This document shows positions 56,950-64,000 of a stretch of 64,000 bases of DNA, in pieces. The position numbers and the translations under genes are program-made. Under the pieces are notes generated by a model that saw nothing but the letters and a program-made list of their open reading frames with translations, made no database searches and had not been told where the DNA came from. The stretch is from NCBI GenBank assembly GCA_964531675.1, contig CAZHFW010000012.1, positions 1 to 64,000 of the forward strand, written 5' to 3'. How positions within the stretch are numbered: the first letter of the stretch is position 1; each line of letters opens with the position of its first letter. The DNA comes from CAZHFW01 sp964531675. GTDB lineage: Bacteria; Planctomycetota; Phycisphaerae; Phycisphaerales; UBA1924.

Positions 56950-57690
56950 ATGAACGCGACTCCGGACACGCCCGCGGCCCAGGCCCATGCCTCGCCTCTC
57001 TCCGATGCGCCGCCCGTGTCCATCCCGTGCCCCGCGTGCGACTATCCCATCGCGTTGGGCGCGTCACGCTGCGCCGAGTGCGGCTACGCATGCTCCGCGG
57101 ACGAATGGGCCCAGGCGATCCGCCGCTCCGTCTTTCTCGAAATCAACCGCGGGGCATGGATCGGGCCCATCGTCGTCTGCGGCCTGGCCTCGCTCTTGAC
57201 GCCGTTCTTCGTCACGCTGGCGTTCCTGGTCCTTTACCTGTTCGTCACTCCCGCGATTGGCGCAAAGTTCGCCGGTCTCTACCGCCGGATTCTGCGTCAG
57301 ATCTGGCTCGTCAGCCTCCCCTGGCTCCTGATCCCTTGGATGGTCGTGCTTCCGGCGTTCACGATCATCCCGGAGTGGGTCTTTGGTTGGCGCTACGTTG
57401 GTACCGATGTTCCCAACTTCCTCCGCCTGTCCGGGCGCGGGGCGTTCGGTGGCGTGCTACTCCCGTTGGGAGTTCTGTCATTCAACATGCTCTGCTGGAT
57501 TATCTGGCGTTGGCGCTGGCGTGCCCTCTGCCGGGCTGCTTCTCTTCCCGCGCACATGCAGCGAAGCGGCCCGGTGCGATTGGCGGTCCGTTTGGCCTAT
57601 ATCCCGGCGATCCTGCTGGCCGGCGCGGTGCTGGTCTTTTTCGGCACGATGAACGTCCTGGACGCGATCATCCCGGGCTGGGATCGGTGA
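56950..57690 (+). CDS. Membrane protein with N-terminal zinc ribbon
   Basis: The 246-residue protein starts with a disordered tail and a zinc ribbon (IPCPACDYPIALGASRCAECGYACSADEW, residues 25-53). About five membrane segments follow (IGPIVVCGLASLLTPFFVTLAFLVLYLF, WLVSLPWLLIPWMVVLPAF, FGGVLLPLGVLSFNMLCWIIW, LAVRLAYIPAILLAGAVLVFF). No family recognised. The start lies 7 nt after TAATCT; the frame running back to 56560 is antisense to rseP. The zinc ribbon is at the N-terminus here and at the C-terminus in the two related products. Confidence 0.72.
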   Translation: MNATPDTPAAQAHASPLSDAPPVSIPCPACDYPIALGASRCAECGYACSADEWAQAIRRSVFLEINRGAWIGPIVVCGLASLLTPFFVTLAFLVLYLFVTPAIGAKFAGLYRRILRQIWLVSLPWLLIPWMVVLPAFTIIPEWVFGWRYVGTDVPNFLRLSGRGAFGGVLLPLGVLSFNMLCWIIWRWRWRALCRAASLPAHMQRSGPVRLAVRLAYIPAILLAGAVLVFFGTMNVLDAIIPGWDR

Positions 57691-57698
57691 GGGCGCAG

Positions 57699-57729
57699 AA
57701 AAAAGGAGCCCGCGCCGGGCGCGGGCTCC
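57699..57729 (-). terminator. Intrinsic terminator after gdhA
   Basis: GGAGCCCGCGC and GCGCGGGCTCC form a perfect 11-bp stem around CGG. On the minus strand an A6 complement gives a T6 run. It also separates the convergent zinc-ribbon gene. Confidence 0.85.
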
Positions 57730-57755
57730 TGTCTCGATGTGCGGGCTGATGTCGA

Positions 57756-59099
57756 TTACGGGAAGATGCCGCGGACTTCGTAGACCTTGGCCAGACGCTC
57801 CAGCGCCCCGATGTACGCCGCGGTGCGGAGATCGCAGTTGTACTTCTTGCGGGCGTCGCGGACCTTGCCCGCGGCCTGGACCATGTGCTTGTTGAGCTTC
57901 TTGTCGACGACCTCGAGGTCCCAGGACTCGCAGTTCTTGTTCTGGACCCACTCGAAGTAGGACACCGTCACGCCGCCGGCGTTGCACAGGATCGCCGGGA
58001 GGATCTCGATGCCGCGCGAGAGCAGGACGCGCTCGCCCGCCGGGGTGGTGGGGGCGTTGGCGCCTTCGGCGACGATCTTGCAGTCGAGCCAACCCGCCTC
58101 GGTCTCCTGGATCATCTGCTCGAGGGCCGCGGGGATGAAGACGTCGACCTTGGTCTTGTAGAACTCTTCCTTGCTGATCGCGGTCGCCTTGGCGTAGCCC
58201 GCGACGCCGCCCTTCTGCGCGACATAGGCGCCCAGGTCGTGGGCGTCGATGCCCTTGTCGTTGCGGATGAACCCGGTGTGATCGCCCACCGCGATCATCT
58301 TGGCGCCCTTGTCCTGGAAGATCTTGCCCGACCAGGAGCCCACGTTGCCGAAGCCCAGCACCGAGAAGGTGCACTGCGCGGGCTTGAGGCCGACTTCCGG
58401 GAGCATCTCGACCAGGGTGTCGACGACGCCCTGGCCGGTCGCCTTCTCACGGCCGAGCGATCCGCCGTACTCGACGGGCTTGCCGGTGATCACCGCGGTG
58501 GGGTTGCTGCCGCCGATTTCGGAGAGGAACGAATAGGTGTCGGCGATCCAGGCCATGTGCTGGCTGTTGGAACCGACGTCGGGGGCGGGAATGTCGTACT
58601 CGGGGCCGACGTTGTGGGCGATCGCCGCGGTGAACCGGCGGACGATGCGCTCCATCTCGGCCTTGGAGTGCTTGCGCGGATCGACCTTGATGCCGCCCTT
58701 GCCGCCGCCGTAGGGCACGCCGACCAGGGAGCACTTCATGGTCATCAGGAAGGCCAGCGACTTGACGTCGTCCAGGTGCACGTCGTGGTGGAAACGCAGG
58801 CCGCCCTTGTACGGGCCGATCGCGTTGTTGTGCTGGACGCGGTAGCCCTTGAAGAGCTGGAAGTCCCCGTTGTCCATGCGGACCGGGAAGTGCACCATGA
58901 TCTCGTTCTTGGGCTGCGCCAGGATCAGCTTGAGGTAGCGCGGCAGGTCCATCACCTCGGCGGCATAGAGCATGCAGCCGACCGTCTGGCGGTAGAGGTT
59001 GTTCGGATCAGACGAGAGCCCAAGCTCCTCGAAGATCGGGGAGTTGTACTCCTTGGGAACCGGACGGGTGGACTGGCGCGGAGCAGACATCGTGGTCAT
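57756..59099 (-). CDS. gdhA: Glutamate dehydrogenase
   Basis: The 447-residue enzyme interconverts glutamate and 2-oxoglutarate plus ammonium. Substrate-site motifs: FPVRMDNGDFQLFKGYRVQHN, PYKGGLRFHHDVHLDDVKSLAFLM (with the substrate Lys), and PYGGGKGGIKVDP (catalytic Lys). The dinucleotide fold carries VLGFGNVGSWSG. Length fits the hexameric family. Whether NAD or NADP is used is unclear. GAAGG precedes ATG 59099. A strong hairpin with T run lies about 80-110 nt upstream on the same strand (see next entry), so regulation by attenuation is possible. Confidence 0.95.
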   Translation of the reverse strand: MTTMSAPRQSTRPVPKEYNSPIFEELGLSSDPNNLYRQTVGCMLYAAEVMDLPRYLKLILAQPKNEIMVHFPVRMDNGDFQLFKGYRVQHNNAIGPYKGGLRFHHDVHLDDVKSLAFLMTMKCSLVGVPYGGGKGGIKVDPRKHSKAEMERIVRRFTAAIAHNVGPEYDIPAPDVGSNSQHMAWIADTYSFLSEIGGSNPTAVITGKPVEYGGSLGREKATGQGVVDTLVEMLPEVGLKPAQCTFSVLGFGNVGSWSGKIFQDKGAKMIAVGDHTGFIRNDKGIDAHDLGAYVAQKGGVAGYAKATAISKEEFYKTKVDVFIPAALEQMIQETEAGWLDCKIVAEGANAPTTPAGERVLLSRGIEILPAILCNAGGVTVSYFEWVQNKNCESWDLEVVDKKLNKHMVQAAGKVRDARKKYNCDLRTAAYIGALERLAKVYEVRGIFP

Positions 59100-59175
59100 A
59101 CCTTCAATCCTCGGGTTTGTGGACTCGTTTTTGGGTGTCTGAAGTGGGTTGAACAGACCTGGATCCTCGGGGATC

Positions 59176-59208
59176 CAAAAGACAAAATCGGGCGCCCGTG
59201 CGCCCGAT
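59176..59208 (-). terminator. Terminator-like hairpin in the gdhA leader
   Basis: On the minus strand ATCGGGCGC and GCGCCCGAT form a 9-bp stem around ACGG, followed by a T-rich run (TTTTGTCTTTT), about 80 nt before the gdhA start. No minus-strand gene lies upstream, so it most likely terminates within a leader or after a small RNA. A second palindrome (GGATCC pair around CCGA) follows it at 59160-59176. Confidence 0.6.
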
Positions 59209-59449
59209 CTTCATGTGGTACAGAAATACGCCACCCGGAGTTCGGCTCCGGCGCGTTGTTTGACAGCGTGGTTCCAATCTCGGGCGTCCACGCCCGCGCC
59301 GAACCTGCGCCCACGAGCGTCGGCGTCGGTCGGTCGCTGGGAGAGGAATTCAGTCAACGCCAGAATCGGAACACCGCCTCTTCCCTACCCTCAGGACTCC
59401 ATCCCCGGACGCGTCCCCGCGTCCACAAGGCCAAAAGTCCCGGGTTTGC

Positions 59450-59839
59450 ATGATACTCTATCTCGCCGCCGATCTCCTCTGGGCCTCCAAGATCAAGGCC
59501 ACCGCCGATGCCCTTGGCATCGCCTGCCGGCCTGTCCGCACCATGGACATGCTCACCGCCCGACTGGCGGAAGCCACGCCGGAACACCCGGTCCGGGGCC
59601 TGCTCTTGGATCTGGACAAGCCCGACGAGGCTCTGGCGATGATCGCCCACGTCAAAGACCCGGCCAAGGCGGCGTCCAATCCAGACATCGCCCGAATCAA
59701 AGTCCTCGCCTGGGGCCCCCATGTCGCCCGCGACCTGCTCCACTCGGCCCGCATGGCCGGGGCGGACGATGTGCTGACCCGCGGGGCGATGGATCACCAT
59801 CTCGATGACATCCTGCTCAAGCTCGCGGGCCGGGGCTGA
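59450..59839 (+). CDS. Small receiver-like protein of unknown function
   Basis: The 129-residue protein starts ILYLAADLLWASKIKATADALG and has alternating beta/alpha segments: PVRGLLLDLDKPDEALAMI, RIKVLAWGPHVARDLLHSARMAGADDVLTRG, like a receiver fold. Asp in LLLDLD occupies the acceptor position; the usual N-terminal acidic pair and the C-terminal Lys are missing or replaced (TRGAM). It may be a degenerate receiver. It lies divergently beside gdhA, 350 nt away. No Shine-Dalgarno or TANNNT box was found close to the ATG. Confidence 0.65.
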   Translation: MILYLAADLLWASKIKATADALGIACRPVRTMDMLTARLAEATPEHPVRGLLLDLDKPDEALAMIAHVKDPAKAASNPDIARIKVLAWGPHVARDLLHSARMAGADDVLTRGAMDHHLDDILLKLAGRG

Positions 59840-60153
59840 CCCCCTGAACCGGGGCAATTGAAACTGGGCAAGAGAGGCTGATGTCCCGATAATCGGATAT
59901 TTGGCCCCATTTGTCCGAAATATGCTTGCCTTCGGCCGGTTCGGGCAATAATTACCGGTATCAGTCGTGCGGAGCTTGAAATTGGCCCGCTACTGAGACA
60001 CAGTCTCAACTGTGTCGCCGGATCCAGCCGCGGCCGGGGCCGTGACTGGGCGAGTCCTCCGGAATACCGGAGGTTCGGGTCGCCTGAAGCGGATGAAGTC
60101 GTCCGCCAACGCCACGCCGGCCGGACAACCAGACCTCTTCCGAGGAGTGATTC
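59840..60153 (+). promoter_or_regulatory. Leader region of the PEP-CTERM gene
   Basis: A 314-nt intergenic region, partly AT-rich for this genome. AATAAT at 59947-59952 is a -10 candidate, with TTGCCT at 59926-59931 a poor -35 (15-nt spacing). Three hairpins occur downstream: GACACAGT/ACTGTGTC around CTCA near 59997-60016; CCTCCGG/CCGGAGG around AATA near 60056-60073; and GC-rich ones later. GAGGAGTG precedes ATG 60154. No known riboswitch was recognised. Confidence 0.45.
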
Positions 60154-60930
60154 ATGAACAAGTTCATCCCAGCCGCCGCGGCCCTCTCTGTCCTCGCGTC
60201 CACCGCGATCGCCGACGCCACCCCCGGCGCCACGCTCGTCAACCCGGGCTTTGCCGGCAACACCCAGTACGACGGCTGGGTCGGCCTGACCAGCGGCAAC
60301 TACACGGGCTACGGCTCGTTCCCGGGCATGTCCGCCTGGCCCGCGCCGATCGGCTCCAACCGCACCAGCGCCAACACCTTCAACGCTGCCGAGCCCGGCG
60401 ACGCAGGCCTGATCAAGGTCGCCAACGGTCCCAGCGGCGGCGCTCTGCTCACGGGCAGCGCCCTGTACTTCGGTGGCTTCTCCACCAACATCAACAACTT
60501 CGACGGCACCGTCGGCGTCGTGGACTCCACGCCTGTCGCCAACCTCAAGACCGTCGCCTATCAGGTCCAGATCGCCGAGGCCTGGACGTACGACTTCTAC
60601 AACCGCGTCCTCCCCGTCCTGAACTACAACGGCGGCGCGCAGGCCCTCGTCGCGCCCACCGCCCTCATCATCGACCGCACCTACAACGGCACGGTCCAGA
60701 TGCCCGGCGGTCCCCAGGACATCTTCATCAACACCTACTTCCTCCAGTGGGATCTCTCCAGCATCGCCGGCCCCATCACGGACATCAGCGTGACCTTCTC
60801 CGGCGTGCAGCACGCCCAGGTCTACAGCATGCGTCTGGACCAGTCGGACATCTACACACCCGTCCCGACCCCCGGCGCGCTCGGCTTGTTTGGCATCGGC
60901 GGCCTGACCCTGGCCCGCCGTCGGCGCTGA
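60154..60930 (+). CDS. PEP-CTERM exported protein
   Basis: The 258-residue protein has a signal peptide (MNKFIPAAAALSVLASTAIADA) and a beta-rich body with NPGFAGNTQYDGWVGL and FNAAEPGDAGLIKVANG typical of PEP-CTERM substrates. The C-terminus is VPTPGALGLFGIGGLTLARRRR: a PEP-like motif, a short hydrophobic helix and an Arg tail. The sorting system (exosortase) recognises this tail and attaches the protein to the envelope or extracellular matrix. A GAGGAG site precedes the ATG, and a strong terminator follows. Cargo function unknown. Confidence 0.88.
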   Translation: MNKFIPAAAALSVLASTAIADATPGATLVNPGFAGNTQYDGWVGLTSGNYTGYGSFPGMSAWPAPIGSNRTSANTFNAAEPGDAGLIKVANGPSGGALLTGSALYFGGFSTNINNFDGTVGVVDSTPVANLKTVAYQVQIAEAWTYDFYNRVLPVLNYNGGAQALVAPTALIIDRTYNGTVQMPGGPQDIFINTYFLQWDLSSIAGPITDISVTFSGVQHAQVYSMRLDQSDIYTPVPTPGALGLFGIGGLTLARRRR

Positions 60931-60983
60931 TCATGATTGACTCCGGGCCGCCACTCCTCTCGGCCCGTTCGGTCCGCCCATCA

Positions 60984-61020
60984 AACCACCCACAGCCCGC
61001 GCTGTGGGTGGTTGTGTTTT
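60984..61020 (+). terminator. Intrinsic terminator after the PEP-CTERM gene
   Basis: AACCACCCACAGC and GCTGTGGGTGGTT form a perfect 13-bp stem around CCGC, followed by GTGTTTT. Confidence 0.9.
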
Positions 61021-61189
61021 CGCCGCGAGGGGGTCCATCGTGAGCCGGGGCGTCCCGCCCCGGTCGAACGGCCCGACGTGCCCCGAAGCCGGACCGGCTT
61101 TTGCGAACTCGCGGATCGAGCCCGAAATCCACAATGAACGGCTCCGGGGCAAACCGAGCGCGATGACCATCGGAACAAGTGAGGGCACG

Positions 61190-61215
61190 AAAAAAGCCCC
61201 GGTTCCCGAGCGGCT
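61190..61215 (-). terminator. Candidate terminator, minus strand
   Basis: On the minus strand a short hairpin (CTCGG/CCGGG core around GAA) is followed by TTTTTTC. It lies 13 nt past the stop of the small ORF at 61228. Confidence 0.4.
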
Positions 61216-61227
61216 GAGAATGGCGCA

Positions 61228-61482
61228 TCACTGCGACTCCTCGATGGAGTTGTCCGCATCAAGAAGGGGAAGTTCCACCACGCACCAGGAACTCGGCGGG
61301 CGGCCGTTCATGATGTTGAGCAACTCGCGGATCGACTGAATCGTGATAGTCAGTGGTCTTAGTTGAAAGAGACCACACTCATGAATGCCGGCGCGGGTTT
61401 TGATCGCCGATCGATGTTTCTTTCCAAAGGCGCAAGGAACCCGGTAGACTCGGCGAGAACCGCTTGGTTCGAGGTAAGGCAT
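61228..61482 (-). CDS. Small ORF, doubtful
   Basis: An 84-residue frame ending with TIQSIRELLNIMNGRPPSSWCVVELPLLDADNSIEE, which has normal amino-acid composition and a candidate terminator just downstream. The N-terminal half is less convincing and no ribosome site is evident. It might be a small gene or the remnant of a larger one. This fills the otherwise gene-free stretch 61021-61511. Confidence 0.3.
   Translation of the reverse strand: MPYLEPSGSRRVYRVPCAFGKKHRSAIKTRAGIHECGLFQLRPLTITIQSIRELLNIMNGRPPSSWCVVELPLLDADNSIEESQ
61445..61450 (+). promoter_or_regulatory. -10-like TAGACT before the small membrane-protein gene
   Basis: TAGACT in CGGTAGACTCGG context, 61 nt before ATG 61512. Confidence 0.3.
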
Positions 61483-61511
61483 CGATGCGATTGTTCTCCG
61501 GGGGATCCAAC

Positions 61512-62030
61512 ATGGAGTCGCGGACCGAGAAGCAGGATGCGCGGCCCAAGTCTCCCGGCGCGGTCAAGATTGTCGCGGTCTACTTCCTGTTGTGCGGCGT
61601 CATCGGCTGCGCACGGGTTGTTTCTGAGGGCCTTGCCGGCAAGTTCGAAGTCGCGTTGACGGCACCGGGAGTGCTGGTTGGATTGGGGCTCTTCGGACTG
61701 AGCCGCACGTGGCGATTTATCGGGGTCTTGATGCTGGGCATCGCGATCGGCGCTTCGCCCGTCGTCGTGCTCTCCCCACTCGTCGGGGCGCCGGAGATCC
61801 ATTGGTCGAAGCTCCAGTTCCCGATCGCATCGTTCGGGCTCACGTTCGCGGATCGAGTGTCGTGCGGGTTCTGGTGGCCTTTGCTTGGGCTTCCGTCTCC
61901 CGGCCTCGGCCCGGTCGAGCCTGTGGCGGGCTTGGCATTGTGGTGTTTTCTGGTCTGGCAGCTTCGAGTGCTGACACGGCCCCAGACGCGTGCGGTCTTT
62001 GCCCGGACCTGGCCCGCTTCTCGCTGGTAA
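61512..62030 (+). CDS. Small membrane protein of unknown function
   Basis: The 172-residue protein has about four hydrophobic segments (VKIVAVYFLLCGVIGCARVV, FEVALTAPGVLVGLGLFGL, FIGVLMLGIAIGASPVVVL, PVAGLALWCFLVWQLRVL) and few charged loops. No family recognised. The start ATG 61512 has GGGGGA 6 nt upstream; ATG 61485 is an alternative and TTG 61464 is unlikely. It stands alone between the PEP-CTERM gene and rpsA. Confidence 0.65.
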   Translation: MESRTEKQDARPKSPGAVKIVAVYFLLCGVIGCARVVSEGLAGKFEVALTAPGVLVGLGLFGLSRTWRFIGVLMLGIAIGASPVVVLSPLVGAPEIHWSKLQFPIASFGLTFADRVSCGFWWPLLGLPSPGLGPVEPVAGLALWCFLVWQLRVLTRPQTRAVFARTWPASRW

Positions 62031-62376
62031 GTGTCTGCAAATGTGGGGCTTGGTGACCTCCCCAGACCCGCCATCGGCCCATCGTGACGCCCGCCAGCCG
62101 CGCTCGCCTTGGGAGGGGGTGGTTCCTATCCTTCAGGCCCTGCCGGATCGGGCGGGGGACGCTGGTTTCCGCGTTTGCGGAGGCGTTTGAGTTTGGCGTT
62201 TGCAGCCCCATGGGGGCAGGGCGGGCGTGATCACCACGCTGCTCTTGACGCCGGAATGTCCGCGGCGGGTTCTTTGTCCCGCGCACCGATCCCGCGACGT
62301 TCCGCATTGGCCCGCAAGCTGAAGACCGGCGCGACACGCACCGGCTGACCAGGCGCGGGCCGGAAGGACCTCTTCG
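62031..62376 (+). promoter_or_regulatory. Leader region of rpsA
   Basis: A 346-nt region before rpsA. It carries TATCCT at 62127-62132, identical to the boxes before hpt, prfB and the M42 gene, which would give a leader of about 240 nt. GGAAGGA at 62362-62368 is the ribosome site. No gene is convincing here; a GC-rich open frame on the minus strand is the shadow of rpsA. Confidence 0.5.

Positions 62377-64000
<1,624 letters not shown>

Noticed and set aside
59880..59960. Possible sigma-54 promoter before the PEP-CTERM gene
   Set aside because: TGGCCCCATTTGTCC lacks the required GC at the -12 position; PEP-CTERM genes are sigma-54 controlled in some bacteria, but the match here is not good enough.

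Overview
The window is a dense, GC-rich bacterial chromosome segment carrying about 50 protein genes. I saw no rRNA, tRNA, CRISPR array, phage or transposase gene. The gene content suggests a planctomycete, probably of the Phycisphaerae. The evidence is two PEP-CTERM-type exported proteins ending in Arg clusters, small membrane proteins with a CxxC...CPECG zinc ribbon, a GldA/F/G-type ABC cluster, a solitary YhbH/DUF444 protein, and Gly/Arg-rich extensions on housekeeping proteins. This placement is inference; no 16S gene is present.

Layout. 0-10.5 kb: ppa, hpt, a PH-domain/CoaE fusion, rho with a very long disordered N-terminus, a large exported helical-repeat protein, a flippase-like membrane protein and a YhbH protein. 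10.5-14.8 kb: a minus-strand GldG-F-A type ABC exporter operon. 15-21.3 kb: a PAS/GAF/receiver protein, an alpha/beta hydrolase, a PilT-type ATPase and an agmatinase-family enzyme. 21.4-27.7 kb: tilS, pepP, prmC, a membrane-anchored SDR and prfB with a programmed frameshift. 28-37.4 kb: a repeat lipoprotein, a Fur-family regulator, MFS and MATE transporters, a DUF1015 protein, purQ, ygfZ and an M42 peptidase. 37.5-39.7 kb: a BIME-like repeat pair, an FGE-like PEP-CTERM protein and an HTH-receiver regulator. 40-49 kb: an envelope and pilus-type cluster with a HEAT-like exported protein, three prepilins, two single-TM proteins, a secretin and a TPR lipoprotein. 49-57.7 kb: peroxiredoxin, GNAT, aldehyde dehydrogenase, zinc-ribbon protein, deoC, hydrolase, rseP and a second zinc-ribbon protein. 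57.7-64 kb: gdhA, a small receiver-like protein, a PEP-CTERM protein, a small membrane protein and rpsA, which runs off the end.

The strongest non-gene signals are four. (1) A TANNNT box lies 5-8 nt before the start codon of at least 12 genes, most of which lack a convincing Shine-Dalgarno, which points to widespread leaderless transcription. (2) prfB has a frameshift site with UAA in place of the usual UGA and no internal Shine-Dalgarno. (3) A family of 8-nt-period repeat arrays sits just after stop codons, and a copy of the same octamer lies in frame inside deoC. (4) A 146-bp BIME-like palindromic pair near 37.6 kb has a half-copy inside the aldehyde dehydrogenase coding sequence.

The pilus-type genes form one block and probably work together: prepilins, inner-membrane helper candidates, secretin and a possible TPR pilotin. 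The PilT-type ATPase lies 20 kb away, and no assembly ATPase or platform protein is in the window.
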